53,833 nucleotides of DNA from an uncultured Flavobacteriales bacterium (GTDB lineage Bacteria; Bacteroidota; Bacteroidia; Flavobacteriales_D; Sanyastnellaceae). This document shows, one piece after another, positions 8,420 through 17,204 of this stretch. The stretch is taken from positions 1 through 53,833 of the forward strand of contig CALKFF010000004.1 in the NCBI GenBank assembly GCA_938084585.1, given 5' to 3'. Numbering within the stretch: the first letter of the stretch is position 1; every line of letters starts with the position of its first letter. The position numbers were made by a program, and so were the translations under genes. The notes beneath the pieces were generated by a model that did no database searches, was not told the origin of the DNA, and saw only the letters and a program-made list of their open reading frames with translations.

Positions 8420-9052
8420 TCAGTTCCCGACTTCAAACGACCCCGTGGGGTTCAAGATTTCGTAACGCTCAAACCGGCTGTCGGACCGAAGGCCTCGGCC
8501 CCGCAGCAAGCCTTGGGCGGTTTCAATGGAGACGGGACGTCTGGTGTAGACCAGGTCGGAATCGTGCGACCACACCAGGTGTTCGGTTTCGAGTCGTTCA
8601 CCTTTGTTGTTCACCAACACGACGTTGTCCCACGCTTCCAAACGGCCAGCTTGGTCGTTGTATGTGCCGCGGTCGGCTTGAAGGGTTGCAGCATGGCGGT
8701 CCCGGTTGCCGCCAATGAAGAGGGTGAATCCCTCCGACACCTGCCACAGGGGTGCGTTTTCTTGGTTGCTTGTTCCTTCGTCTTCGGGGTTGTCCCAGCG
8801 TTCGAGCCTGTTGGCTTCCAGGGATTGAACCAGCTTTCCTCGTTCAGTGTATTCGAAATAGCCTTGTTCGACCACTTGGATGGGGGCGCCTTCTCGGAGG
8901 ATGTCGGGCGACCCTGCCTCCCTCGCTTCGCCCGAAGACTCCCGAGCCGGGGTGGAGTTGCACCCCATCCACGACCCCACCGCCAAGAACACAACAGCCG
9001 CCCGAGCCCACTGGGCTGGACGGCTGGTTGTCGATCTCGAGTTCAGGGACAT
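8420..9052 (-). CDS. lptC: LPS export protein LptC
   Basis: 210 residues. The N-terminus has a hydrophobic segment ending SWMGC, a possible lipoprotein box, unlike the plain membrane anchor of E. coli LptC. The rest is beta-rich with typical features: GYFEYTERGKLVQSLEANRLERW, the LQADRGTYNDQAGRLEAWDNVVLVN segment (a strong LptC/OstA-fold signature) and LRGRGLRSD. LptC takes lipopolysaccharide from the LptBFG exporter and passes it to the periplasmic bridge. It lies 5 nt after the TPR gene in the envelope operon, a location I recall as common in Flavobacteria. Confidence 0.85.
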   Translation of the reverse strand: MSLNSRSTTSRPAQWARAAVVFLAVGSWMGCNSTPARESSGEAREAGSPDILREGAPIQVVEQGYFEYTERGKLVQSLEANRLERWDNPEDEGTSNQENAPLWQVSEGFTLFIGGNRDRHAATLQADRGTYNDQAGRLEAWDNVVLVNNKGERLETEHLVWSHDSDLVYTRRPVSIETAQGLLRGRGLRSDSRFERYEILNPTGSFEVGN

Positions 9053-9057
9053 GTCCC

Positions 9058-10455
9058 TCAGCGTACCCGGATGGTGGTGGTTTCACCTGAGCACGGGCAA
9101 CCTGGCTTGGAGGGCACCGTGAAGGAACCGCCCGCCTGCTTGCCGTAGGTGAAAATGTCGTCCACCGTCGGGAATTGTTTGGCCATGTTGGCCATCTTCT
9201 TTCCGGCCTTTTCGGCGAGTTCTTCGTTCAAGCGCTTGGCCTTGGCGTAGTAGTCGCTGGCCACCCAGTACACAGAGCGGCTGCCCAAGGCGCCGTCGTT
9301 GCATGCGCTGGAGCTTCCGGCAATGGCATCCCCGATGAGCATGTACGCGTCGCCGTTCTCGGCGTCGAGGTCCAACACCTTGCGGGCGTAGGACTTGGCC
9401 GTGGTGCTGCGTCCCAAGGCGCTGGCGATTTGACCGGTCTTCAAGAGGTAGGTCAATTTGTCGCTGCAGTCGCCACAACGCTCCACGGCGTCTTCCATGT
9501 ACGCGAAGCTCGAGTCGAGCTGGCTGGACTTGGCAAAGCCGATGCCGATGGCGAAGGCCGCCGGTGCAGAGGGCTCGACGCTGTAGACCGACGTGGCCAC
9601 AGGCAAGAAGAGGTCGTTGTCGGTGCACTCTTTTTTGTTCAACAAGCGCAAGACCTTTTGCTTCAATTCCATGTTGCTGGAATCCGCGGCCACAGCCGTT
9701 GCGAGCACGGGCACCATGTCGTCGCAATCTGCGATGGCCACGAACACGGTTTCGATGTTCTTCTTGGCCTTCTCGTAACGCTTCAAATCACGCTCCTTGC
9801 CCGCTTCGGTGGCACGCGCCACGCCCGCCTCGATGTAGTCGACGAGGTTCAGGTAGTCGGTGAGCATCTGGGCCCGCATGTTGTTTTGGGCCAAGGTGTC
9901 GCCTTTCAACGACCGCTTCATGGTGTAGAAGCTGGCCGTGTAGTATTGGTACAACGTGGTGGCAGATGCCTCGGCACCCAAGCAGTCCAAGCTTTCCTTG
10001 AACATGGTGTAGGCCTCTTGGTGGGCGTCCTTGTTGTACTTGTAGAAATCGGTGGCTTTGCGTCCGAGCACCTCACATCGGTTGTTGGGGCTGCGCTTGG
10101 TGCTGGGGTACAGCTCCATGCGCTTGTCGTGGAGGTACATCAAGCTGTCGACGAGCACGGCGTGACGTGGATCCTCGGCGTCCACCTTTTTGAGCTCCTT
10201 GCCGATGAACGACGTGCCGTCTGCGTACAACCCCTCGCTGGCGGTTTCCGGGCAGACTTCACACGCCTTCCGCCATTGGATGTAGGCCTCGTCGTAGTTC
10301 TTCTGCTTCTTGTACGACTTGTAGACGCTCAAGGCTTCTTTGCAGAGCAGCTGCTGCTCCTCGGTTTCGCCGTATTTGCTGTCGTTTTGAGCTTGGGAGG
10401 CCAAAGGGGCCAACAGCATCAAGCCCGCGGACAAAAGGATGGAAGAGAGTTTCAT
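9058..10455 (-). CDS. Secreted TPR-like protein of unknown function
   Basis: 465 residues. It begins with a clear signal peptide (MKLSSILLSAGLMLLAPLASQAQ). The mature part is helical with TPR-like spacing: one repeat group near residues 35-70 (ALSVYKSYKKQKNYDEAYIQWRKA) and others near 300-440 (YMEDAVERCGDCSDKLTYLLKTGQIASALGRSTTAKSYARKVLDLD). The C-terminus ends GCPCSGETTTIRVR. It probably resides in the periplasm as a scaffold. A TPR gene directly upstream of lptC is a recurring Bacteroidota arrangement, but its function is not known to me. Confidence 0.8.
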   Translation of the reverse strand: MKLSSILLSAGLMLLAPLASQAQNDSKYGETEEQQLLCKEALSVYKSYKKQKNYDEAYIQWRKACEVCPETASEGLYADGTSFIGKELKKVDAEDPRHAVLVDSLMYLHDKRMELYPSTKRSPNNRCEVLGRKATDFYKYNKDAHQEAYTMFKESLDCLGAEASATTLYQYYTASFYTMKRSLKGDTLAQNNMRAQMLTDYLNLVDYIEAGVARATEAGKERDLKRYEKAKKNIETVFVAIADCDDMVPVLATAVAADSSNMELKQKVLRLLNKKECTDNDLFLPVATSVYSVEPSAPAAFAIGIGFAKSSQLDSSFAYMEDAVERCGDCSDKLTYLLKTGQIASALGRSTTAKSYARKVLDLDAENGDAYMLIGDAIAGSSSACNDGALGSRSVYWVASDYYAKAKRLNEELAEKAGKKMANMAKQFPTVDDIFTYGKQAGGSFTVPSKPGCPCSGETTTIRVR

Positions 10456-10483
10456 GGTCTGAGGTTGTGCAGGTTCGTGTGCA

Positions 10484-11908
10484 TCAATCGTACAACCGAG
10501 GCGTGAGCCAAAGGTTCTTCACGAAGGGGGTCAAGGTGACGCCCACATGGATGCGGAGGTTGGTTTCAGTGTGAAGGGTTTCGAGTTCAGTGTACCGACT
10601 GCCAAAGTCCATGCCAAAGTGCAACTGACTTGCGCTGCGGCTTCCGGACAAGGGCTTGTTCACGCCGGCACTCACCCGCCATTCTTCCAACGCCACAGGG
10701 GCAGCCCCGTATTGCGTGGAAATGCGCAAAGGCAACGTGGAGGTGTTGATGCCCATGCGGTAGGTAGGGCGGTCGACCTTCCCGGGTTTTCTCGCGGGGG
10801 TCCAAACCACCGCCAGCGACTTGGACCTCGCGTCGCCCCAAGAGCCCGCCCCGTCCATCAGGTGCCCCAACGTGGCGTTGGCTTCCGACCAGTCTTGGCC
10901 GTGCACGTCCACGAAGATGCCGAGGCGATTTCCTTTGGCGCCGTCGCGTTGGATGCCGCCACCCAGCGTCCATTTCTGGGGCACGGTGCCCGAGCGCTCA
11001 GATTGTTCGAAGCTCGTGGTGTCGATGCCCGTGGTCACGCCGCCCAGCGGCAGGGTGGACTGCACGAGGCGCTCGTAGTCGGTGTTGAGCGTCCTGGCCG
11101 GGCTGTAGGTGCCGCCAAACCGCATCACCCAACTGCCCTTGAATTGCTTGTTCTCGTCGTATTTCGCCTGGAGCACCTGGAACCCCTGGCCCCCGAGAAT
11201 CCAACCTGCTGCGCGGTGGCGGAAGGAGGTGACGGTCCGGACGTCCCTGAAGGAGGCATCCTCCAAGTCAAGGGTGGAGATTTGGCGGGCGTCCCCAAAC
11301 CAGTGGTCAATCTGCGCCCCCGCGTCCAATCCCCGGTGGGTCACCAACACACTGTCTGCGCCAGCCTGAATCCACTTTTTGCCGCGCCATCCGTGACTCA
11401 ATCCTGCGTGGGCACGGGCCACACCTCCGGTTCCTTCGTAGCGCTCAAGCAAGTTCCCCACCAGGCTGTCCTCCGCCACGCGTTGGACAGAAAAAGCCTT
11501 GGACGTCAACGGGGTCAACCCCAAACTCAAAGCACTGTTCGAACGAGGTTTTTTCACCACCAACCCCATGTTGCCGGGTCCGCCAGTCCATGCGTTGGAC
11601 GTGCGTTCCCCCTCGCTGAGGTGCATCCGTTGGCTGTGTGCCGACACCTGGAAGGTGGGGTTGGCCAATCCTGCAGCTGAGGCGGGTTGGTCGGCGTGCA
11701 AAAAGACGTTGTCAGGCGTCACCGACACCAGGCCGACCGTGCTGGCAAGCCCTGGGCTCAACAACCCTTGGTGCGTGCCCAACCCAAAACGGGCGTACGG
11801 GCTGAAGTCGGTCTCTTGCCCCCACACGCCAAGGGCCATCCCCCACATGCAGACGCTCCCCAAGGCCCATTGCATCAGGGAAACAAACTGGGATTCAGTG
11901 CGTGTCAT
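10484..11908 (-). CDS. Outer-membrane beta-barrel protein (unknown function)
   Basis: 474 residues from ATG 11908, overlapping coaX by 14 nt. A signal peptide ends near MALGVWGQ. The next region, SPYARFGLGTHQGLLSPGLASTVGL, with alternating aromatic strands throughout, resembles the outer-membrane proteins found beside coaX in Bacteroidota. The protein ends in VKNLWLTPRLYD, with aromatics and alternating residues consistent with a final beta-strand. I cannot name a substrate. Its position between coaX and the TPR/lptC genes suggests co-expression with envelope assembly. Confidence 0.75.
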   Translation of the reverse strand: MTRTESQFVSLMQWALGSVCMWGMALGVWGQETDFSPYARFGLGTHQGLLSPGLASTVGLVSVTPDNVFLHADQPASAAGLANPTFQVSAHSQRMHLSEGERTSNAWTGGPGNMGLVVKKPRSNSALSLGLTPLTSKAFSVQRVAEDSLVGNLLERYEGTGGVARAHAGLSHGWRGKKWIQAGADSVLVTHRGLDAGAQIDHWFGDARQISTLDLEDASFRDVRTVTSFRHRAAGWILGGQGFQVLQAKYDENKQFKGSWVMRFGGTYSPARTLNTDYERLVQSTLPLGGVTTGIDTTSFEQSERSGTVPQKWTLGGGIQRDGAKGNRLGIFVDVHGQDWSEANATLGHLMDGAGSWGDARSKSLAVVWTPARKPGKVDRPTYRMGINTSTLPLRISTQYGAAPVALEEWRVSAGVNKPLSGSRSASQLHFGMDFGSRYTELETLHTETNLRIHVGVTLTPFVKNLWLTPRLYD

Positions 11909-12665
11909 GGAGGTGTTTGTGCAATGCATGGTGGCCCTTCAGGGTCAAATTTGCGTCCGCGAATCTCGGGGAGACCGCACGGAGTTGCAAGTGCTGGGCG
12001 TCTCCGCCGGTCAGAATGATGCCAAGATTTGGGAACTCGTCCTTCAAGCGCATCCACGTTCCCGTCAACTCGGCGTCGAGGCTGTGAAAGGCCCCTGAGA
12101 CCATGGCGTCCTTGGTGTTGGTGCCCACGACGGGCATGGCGGCCATCGCCGACACGGGGTCCTGGATCCAAGGCAGTGCGTGGGTGTGCTCGTGCATGGC
12201 TTGAAGTCGCATTCGAATGCCTGGCGCGATGGAACCGCCCATGTGACGTCCCCCGCACACAAGGTCCACGGTCACGCACGTGCCAGCATCCACCACCAAC
12301 CAAGACATGGTCGGGTCAGCCTCGTGCACGCAGCCTGAGACCACGGCCCATGCGTTCGCAACGCGGTCCAGCCCCAGCTTGCCAGGTTCCGTCACGTTGG
12401 TGAGAAGGGGGATGGCGTCGCCGGGGCGGAACACCCTGGTGGGGCGAAGCGCCTCGACCCAAGGTTCCAGATTGCCGGATCCGGTGACCACCACGTGGTC
12501 TCCCGTGGCGATGTCCTGCGCCCAGGTTTTTGCGGAGGAGTCGGGCAGGGGTCTCCCAATGGGGCACACCTGCACAGAGCGCGGGTCGTCGTGGAGGGAC
12601 GCCTCGGCGGAAAATTGCGCCCATTTGGCCCGCGAGTTGCCCACTTCAAGAACCCAAGTGCTCAT
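11895..12665 (-). CDS. coaX: Type III pantothenate kinase
   Basis: 256 residues from ATG 12665, which overlaps the gldD stop as ATGA; an in-frame ATG at 12671 would add two residues. CoaX phosphorylates pantothenate, the first step of coenzyme A synthesis. The ASKHA-fold motifs are readable: EVGNSRAKWAQF (phosphate 1), PGKLGLDRVANAWA and VVDAGTCVTVDLV (phosphate 2), then GGSIAPGIRMRLQAM. Length agrees with the family. The 4-nt overlap with gldD and 14-nt overlap with the outer-membrane protein gene indicate translational coupling in one operon. Confidence 0.95.
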   Translation of the reverse strand: MSTWVLEVGNSRAKWAQFSAEASLHDDPRSVQVCPIGRPLPDSSAKTWAQDIATGDHVVVTGSGNLEPWVEALRPTRVFRPGDAIPLLTNVTEPGKLGLDRVANAWAVVSGCVHEADPTMSWLVVDAGTCVTVDLVCGGRHMGGSIAPGIRMRLQAMHEHTHALPWIQDPVSAMAAMPVVGTNTKDAMVSGAFHSLDAELTGTWMRLKDEFPNLGIILTGGDAQHLQLRAVSPRFADANLTLKGHHALHKHLHDTH

Positions 12666-13249
12666 GGCCATTGCATGCTTTCCATCATGATACGAACGTC
12701 GGTCTCGAGGCGCTGAAGGACAGGCGCCACGCTGTCTGGGTTGGGCTTGTGGCTGAAATACAAAGAACCCCGCAAGAAATGGTCGACGCTGTCGGTCACG
12801 AAGAATTGCAGGGGGGTGGCCACCGGTCCTTCCAACGCGTAGAGCATGCCACTTTTGGAAGGGAGGTCCAAGGCCTGACGTCGGATGCCTGTGGCGGCCA
12901 CCTCATGGCCAAACACCAGCGACTGGGCGTCGTTCAACAAGGACCCCAAATCGGTGACAGGCACTTCGGTGCAATGGAGTTTCGCGTTGAACCTTGGGAA
13001 GGACACATTGAACCAGCAACCGTCCTCCTCCGGCAGGTTTCTCAGCTCCACCTTGGCGTGGTTGGGGATGCGGAATTGGCCCCCACAAGGCGTCGTGTAG
13101 GAGGAAGTGGCCGTGTCGGGGAGGGCAATTCGGATGTGTCCAAAAGGCCTGGGCACTCCGACATGTTCAGGTTTGATCCACCAAAGCCCAGTGGCGACCA
13201 CGATCACCATTGCCACAAGCCAGGGCCAAATTTTCGGTCGTGTCTTCAC
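12662..13249 (-). CDS. gldD: Gliding motility protein GldD
   Basis: 195 residues with a GTG start that overlaps the gldE stop by 4 nt (GTGA). The VPRPFGHIRIALP segment after the membrane region and the later NVSFPRFNAKLHCTEV match GldD, which is needed for gliding and T9SS function in Flavobacterium. Position immediately after gldE supports the name. Unusually, the N-terminus is an uncleaved-looking anchor (PWLVAMVIVVATGLWW) with no cysteine before residue 56, whereas F. johnsoniae GldD is a lipoprotein. Anchoring here is therefore probably by a transmembrane helix. Confidence 0.85.
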   Translation of the reverse strand: MKTRPKIWPWLVAMVIVVATGLWWIKPEHVGVPRPFGHIRIALPDTATSSYTTPCGGQFRIPNHAKVELRNLPEEDGCWFNVSFPRFNAKLHCTEVPVTDLGSLLNDAQSLVFGHEVAATGIRRQALDLPSKSGMLYALEGPVATPLQFFVTDSVDHFLRGSLYFSHKPNPDSVAPVLQRLETDVRIMMESMQWP

Positions 13250-14586
13250 GCTTCAGAATCTGAGGTTGGCTCGTCGGAGGACGGGGACAAGACCACTTTG
13301 ATGCGGTGGATGCGCCGGGCGTCGCGGGCGTCGACGTGCAACACCGTGCCTGCGAATTCAATGGACTCGCCGCGCTTCAGCATGCGGCCGGCTTGTTCCA
13401 GCATGAACCCGCCGAGGGTGTCGCTTTCGCCTTTGGCCGCTTCCCACACCTCTTCGTCAAGTTGCAGGATGCGGTACGCGTCAAGCAATGGCGTCTTCGC
13501 CTCCATCAAGTAGGTGAATTCGTCCAACACAGAGTGGGTGATGTCTTCCTCGTCGAACTCGTCGGCGATCTCACCCACAATTTCTTCCAGGACATCCTCC
13601 AACGTCACGAGGCCGCTGGTGCCCCCATACTCGTCCACGACGACAGCGAGGTGGATTTTCTTCTCCTGAAATTCCCTCAAGAGGTCGTCGATTTTCTTGC
13701 TTTCCGGGATGTACATCGGGGCGCGCAGGACTTCCGTCCAGGCTACGGCATCGTCTTGGAGCCGAGGCAACAGATCTTTCACATGCAACACCCCTTGGAT
13801 TTGGTCGACGGAGCCGCCGTGGACTGGGATGCGGCTAAACCCGGAAGCGACAATGGTGGCCCTGACGTGTTCCCACGTGTCGTCCATGCTGAACGACAGC
13901 ATGTCTGTCCTGGGGGTCATGACCTGTTTGGCGTCCTTGGAGCCGAAGTTCACGATGCCTTCCAGAATGCGTTGCTCTTCTTCCGACCGCTCCGCGTTGT
14001 CGGTCAATTCCAACGCCTGCTCGAGGTCTTCCACGCTGATGTCTGTGGCGGGGTTGGCGAGCTTGTTGTCCATCCAACGCCCCATGCCGACCAAGGGTTT
14101 CCAAATGGGGCGGAGCACCTGTTGAGAGAGCATGAGGGGAGCGGCCATGAGTTTGGCCAAATCCACGCCAAACGACGTGGCGTAAATCTTGGGGATGACC
14201 TCTCCAAAGAGCACCAACAAAAAGGTGACACCCACCACGTGGATCAAGGTGCCAAGCCACAGCGGCATCGCGTCGCTTGGAAACAACTGTTCCGCCAAGA
14301 CCGTCGCGATCAAAACGATGGAGACGTTCACCAGGTTGTTGATCACCAGGATGGTGCCCAGCAGGTTGCGCGGTCCGTCCACGTTGTTGGGGAAACGCAT
14401 GAGGTCCAGGACTTTTTGGGACCTGGGGTTGTCATCTTGTTCAAGGTCGTGCAGCGCTTGCGGCGACAAATTGAAGTACGCCACTTCAGACCCGGACACC
14501 AGGGCGGACACCACGAGGAGGACGAACACGGTCAACATCGACCAGCCATGTTCAGCCCAAGCGCTCAACCAAGGTTCACTCTCCAT
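13246..14586 (-). CDS. gldE: Gliding motility protein GldE (CNNM/CorC family)
   Basis: 446 residues. A DUF21/CNNM membrane domain (about 15-200) is followed by two CBS motifs (DAKQVMTPRTDMLSF; VVVDEYGGTSGLVTLEDVLEEIVGEI) and a CorC/HlyC domain. In F. johnsoniae GldE is an inner-membrane protein that works with GldD and supports T9SS/gliding. The order mutY-ssb-gldE-gldD seen here is characteristic and separates this gene from its paralogue at 6857-8146. It starts 15 nt after ssb and overlaps gldD by 4 nt. Confidence 0.9.
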   Translation of the reverse strand: MESEPWLSAWAEHGWSMLTVFVLLVVSALVSGSEVAYFNLSPQALHDLEQDDNPRSQKVLDLMRFPNNVDGPRNLLGTILVINNLVNVSIVLIATVLAEQLFPSDAMPLWLGTLIHVVGVTFLLVLFGEVIPKIYATSFGVDLAKLMAAPLMLSQQVLRPIWKPLVGMGRWMDNKLANPATDISVEDLEQALELTDNAERSEEEQRILEGIVNFGSKDAKQVMTPRTDMLSFSMDDTWEHVRATIVASGFSRIPVHGGSVDQIQGVLHVKDLLPRLQDDAVAWTEVLRAPMYIPESKKIDDLLREFQEKKIHLAVVVDEYGGTSGLVTLEDVLEEIVGEIADEFDEEDITHSVLDEFTYLMEAKTPLLDAYRILQLDEEVWEAAKGESDTLGGFMLEQAGRMLKRGESIEFAGTVLHVDARDARRIHRIKVVLSPSSDEPTSDSEA

Positions 14587-14601
14587 TCAGCAGGCTTCGA
14601 T

Positions 14602-15081
14602 TCAGAAAGGCAGGTCGTCGGCCGTGCCAGGCGCAGCACTCGGACTTGCAGGAGCAGGCTGCGCGGGTTGCGCCGCCGCAGGTTGTGCTGCGGCAGGTTG
14701 CGCAGCAGCAGGTGCGGACGCTTGTGGTGCGTTGTCGTCGCGGCCCGGGGCACGCCCCAGCAATTGCATGACGTCGGCCACGACCTCTGTGGTGTAGCGG
14801 TTTTGGCCCTGTTGGTCTTGCCACTGGCGTGTTTTGAGCTTGCCTTCGAGGTACACCTGGGATCCGGTTTTGAGGTATTTCCCGGCGGTTTCAGCCAGCC
14901 CGCGCCAAAGCACCACGTTGTGCCATTCGGTGTTGGTGATGCGTTCGCCCGAGGCGCGGTCGGTGTACGACTCAGAGGTTGCCACGCGAAGGGAGCACAC
15001 AGCCACGCCGTTGGGGGTGTAGCGCAGTTCGGGGTTTTGCCCGAGGTTGCCCACAAGGATCACTTTGTTGATGCCAGCCAT
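14602..15081 (-). CDS. ssb: Single-stranded DNA-binding protein
   Basis: 159 residues from ATG 15081 ([20 protein letters not shown]). The OB-fold domain covers about 1-110 with [25 protein letters not shown] low-complexity linker made of repeated Ala-Ala-Gln-Pro units follows, and the protein ends in the acidic DDLPF tip that recruits repair and replication proteins. It lies 23 nt downstream of mutY and carries a promoter-like element in that gap, so it may be transcribed both with mutY and alone. Confidence 0.97.
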   Translation of the reverse strand: MAGINKVILVGNLGQNPELRYTPNGVAVCSLRVATSESYTDRASGERITNTEWHNVVLWRGLAETAGKYLKTGSQVYLEGKLKTRQWQDQQGQNRYTTEVVADVMQLLGRAPGRDDNAPQASAPAAAQPAAAQPAAAQPAQPAPASPSAAPGTADDLPF

Positions 15082-15085
15082 GCTT

Positions 15086-15093
15086 CGAAGGTA
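15086..15093 (-). promoter_or_regulatory. Candidate -7 element for ssb
   Basis: Reads TACCTTCG (7 of 8 to TAnnTTTG) with AAGC between it and ATG 15081. Predicted leaderless start in the mutY-ssb gap. Confidence 0.45.
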
Positions 15094-15104
15094 CTTCTTC
15101 CGCC

Positions 15105-16175
15105 TCAGTTGCGCCCCATGCACGCGGCCTTCAATTCAGGCCAAACCTTGGTCGCCAACCTGGGCCAGGCCTTGGCCTCGCATTCCTCCCAAGTCATCAC
15201 CACGCCGTTCACCTCCTGGGCCCATGCGTGGAGGGATTGTGCTGAAGGCATTGACGTGCCTTCCATGCGGGCGTGAATCCGTTTGTGTGTCAACACATGC
15301 ACCACTTCAGGCATCAAAGTCAGGCTGGGGGAGGCCGAACCGGTTGGCGCATGCTCCGGAAACGCCCAAAGGGTGGCCCACACCCCGGTGTCGGGGCGTT
15401 GAACGGCCACCACCTGGTTGCCGTGGTGCGCGACGTGCCACGTGAGGTCCCAGCGGGCAGCCTTGCGCTTGGGCGTTTTGTGCGGCAAGACAGACCACAT
15501 CTCAGGGGTGTCGGCGGAGGCGCAGGTGGAGCGCACAGGGCAATCGGCGCATCGTGGCTGCTTGGGCGAGCACACCAACGCGCCCAACTCCATCACGGCT
15601 TGGTTGTGGTCGCCAGGACGGTCGTGATCGAGCCACGCGTCGGCGACCTCTTGAATGGCTTGGGCGCCAACCTTGCCGTCCACGGGTTCAGTCACCCCGC
15701 CCCACCGGCTCATCACCCGTTGAACGTTGCCGTCGACGGCGGCCACGGCCTCGCCCAAACCGATGGAGGCGATGGCGGCCGACGTGTAAGGCCCCACGCC
15801 CGGCAAGGCGAGCCAGTCCTCTCGGCTTTCGGGGAAAGCCCCACGGGCGGCAACGACCTTCGCGGCCTTGTGAAGCATCCTAGCTCGGCGGTAATACCCC
15901 AGCCCTTCCCAAGCCTTCATCACGTCGGCTTCTGAGGCCTGTGCCAAATCGTCCACCGTGGGGAACAAGTCCAGAAAGAGGTACCACTTGGGAATGCCTG
16001 TGTCCACACGGGTTTGCTGGAGCATGATTTCACTCAGCCATGTCCCGTAGAGGCTGGGGGTCAGACGCCAAGGAAGGTCCCGCGCGTGGCTTGCATACCA
16101 CTTGGACAAGGACTGCCGAGCGCGTTCGGCGTCCGTTTGGTGCCAATTTTTTTGCAGAAAACCCCTCTTACTCAT
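15105..16175 (-). CDS. mutY: A/G-specific adenine DNA glycosylase
   Basis: 356 residues from ATG 16175. MutY removes adenine mispaired with 8-oxoguanine. The helix-hairpin-helix is [12 protein letters not shown] with the catalytic Asp in AVDGNVQRV, and the catalytic Glu lies in EIMLQQTRV. The four iron-sulphur ligands follow the C-X6-C-X2-C-X5-C spacing in [17 protein letters not shown]. The C-terminal NUDIX-like domain that reads 8-oxoG is present. The gene is divergent from the HU/IHF gene and shares a compact promoter region with it. Confidence 0.96.
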   Translation of the reverse strand: MSKRGFLQKNWHQTDAERARQSLSKWYASHARDLPWRLTPSLYGTWLSEIMLQQTRVDTGIPKWYLFLDLFPTVDDLAQASEADVMKAWEGLGYYRRARMLHKAAKVVAARGAFPESREDWLALPGVGPYTSAAIASIGLGEAVAAVDGNVQRVMSRWGGVTEPVDGKVGAQAIQEVADAWLDHDRPGDHNQAVMELGALVCSPKQPRCADCPVRSTCASADTPEMWSVLPHKTPKRKAARWDLTWHVAHHGNQVVAVQRPDTGVWATLWAFPEHAPTGSASPSLTLMPEVVHVLTHKRIHARMEGTSMPSAQSLHAWAQEVNGVVMTWEECEAKAWPRLATKVWPELKAACMGRN

Positions 16176-16183
16176 GTCGTTTC

Positions 16184-16191
16184 CAAAGGTA
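16184..16191 (-). promoter_or_regulatory. Candidate -7 element for mutY
   Basis: Perfect TACCTTTG on the minus strand, 8 nt before ATG 16175. It forms a back-to-back pair with the element at 16198-16205. Confidence 0.6.
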
Positions 16192-16197
16192 TGGGTG

Positions 16198-16205
16198 TAT
16201 TTTCG
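16198..16205 (+). promoter_or_regulatory. Candidate -7 element for HU/IHF gene
   Basis: Reads TATTTTCG and would give a leader of about 65 nt before ATG 16276. The same octamer, in the same pairing, serves the threonine dehydrogenase gene at 3414-3421. The leader itself shows only a short GGGC/GCCC stem. Confidence 0.4.
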
Positions 16206-16275
16206 CACCCCGAAAACCAAGGGCGCCGCCCGAGGTCTACTTCATTGAATTCAAACAACATCCCCCTCTCGACCC

Positions 16276-16566
16276 ATGACCAAGGCAGACATCGTTAGCC
16301 AGATTTCGGAACAAACCGGAATGGAAAAAGGAGACATTCAAGTGACAGTGGAAGCGTTCATGCGCGCCGTTCGCAACAACTTGGAGAATGGCAACAACGT
16401 GTACCTGCGTGGCTTCGGAAGCTTCGTCGTGAAGACGCGTGCTGCCAAGACCGGCCGCAACATCCTCGCGAAGAAGTCCATCCAAATCCCCGCCCACAAC
16501 ATCCCTTCATTCAAGCCAAGCCGCGATTTCTTGGACAACGTGAAGGCGAACGTGAAGGTCAAGTAA
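16276..16566 (+). CDS. HU/IHF-family DNA-bending protein
   Basis: 96 residues, typical length. The sequence MTKADIVSQISEQTGM begins the dimerisation helices, and the DNA-binding arm follows GFGSFVVKTRAAKTGRNI with IPAHNIPSFKPSRDF. These small basic dimers bend DNA and organise the nucleoid. Whether it is closer to HU or IHF cannot be settled by eye. It heads a plus-strand unit with the TPR, bS22-like and RNase G genes and is divergent from mutY. Confidence 0.95.
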   Translation: MTKADIVSQISEQTGMEKGDIQVTVEAFMRAVRNNLENGNNVYLRGFGSFVVKTRAAKTGRNILAKKSIQIPAHNIPSFKPSRDFLDNVKANVKVK

Positions 16567-16578
16567 GAGAACGTCCAA

Positions 16579-17193
16579 ATGGCGATTTCCAAATCATCGT
16601 GGGTCTTGATTGCCGGTGCGGGTGCATTGGCGGTGGGACTTGTGTTGATGCCCAGGACACCCGGCTCGTCTGAGCCTGCGTTGCCTGTGGAGAATGGAGT
16701 CGCGTTGGAAGACATCGGGACCGATCCCGTGGACGTGGCTGTGGCCAAAGTGAGCGGCGAGAACCCCATGGAGGGCATCCTCGAACTCCGTCAACTGGCC
16801 GAGTCGACCCCGCCCAACCTCGACGCCGTGATGTGGCTCGGCCGCTTCAGCGTCCAGAGCGGTCAATTGGACAAAGCCCGTGAGCGATTCAACCAGGTCA
16901 TCGACGCGGCACCTGACCGCGTGGAGGCCTATTGGGAACGCGCCATGTTGGACATGGAAGAGGGGTTTCTCGAAAACGCCGTGGAAGGATTTGACCTTTG
17001 CGTGTCTGCTGACGAACTTTACGTCAACGGCCGGTTCTTCAAGGCACGATGCCTCGAGGCCATGGAGAAACCCGACCTCGCCCTGACTGAATACAAATCT
17101 TACCTTCCTCTCGCTCCGGACACAGCCGTGGCCAAGAGCGTGGAAGGAATCATCGAACGGCTTGAATCTGCCCTCGCAGAAACAAGCATTTAA
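16579..17193 (+). CDS. Membrane-anchored TPR protein
   Basis: 204 residues, starting 12 nt after the HU/IHF gene. An N-terminal hydrophobic helix at about 7-25 (WVLIAGAGALAVGLVLM) likely anchors it in the inner membrane with the rest in the periplasm. Three helical repeats follow at about 75-180, including LGRFSVQSGQLDKARERFNQVIDAAPDRVEAYWERAMLD split across two TPR units. I recall a TPR gene at this place, between HU and RNase G, in other Flavobacteria. Its partner is unknown. Confidence 0.85.
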   Translation: MAISKSSWVLIAGAGALAVGLVLMPRTPGSSEPALPVENGVALEDIGTDPVDVAVAKVSGENPMEGILELRQLAESTPPNLDAVMWLGRFSVQSGQLDKARERFNQVIDAAPDRVEAYWERAMLDMEEGFLENAVEGFDLCVSADELYVNGRFFKARCLEAMEKPDLALTEYKSYLPLAPDTAVAKSVEGIIERLESALAETSI

Positions 17194-17204
17194 ACATCAT
17201 CATC

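Noticed and set aside
14640-14710. GC-rich repeated units in ssb as a possible regulatory repeat
   Set aside because: They encode the Ala-Gln-Pro linker normally found between the OB-fold and the acidic tip of SSB.
16206-16275. Possible riboswitch or leader peptide in the HU/IHF leader
   Set aside because: Only a 4-bp GGGC/GCCC stem is visible, with no small ORF and no T-tract.
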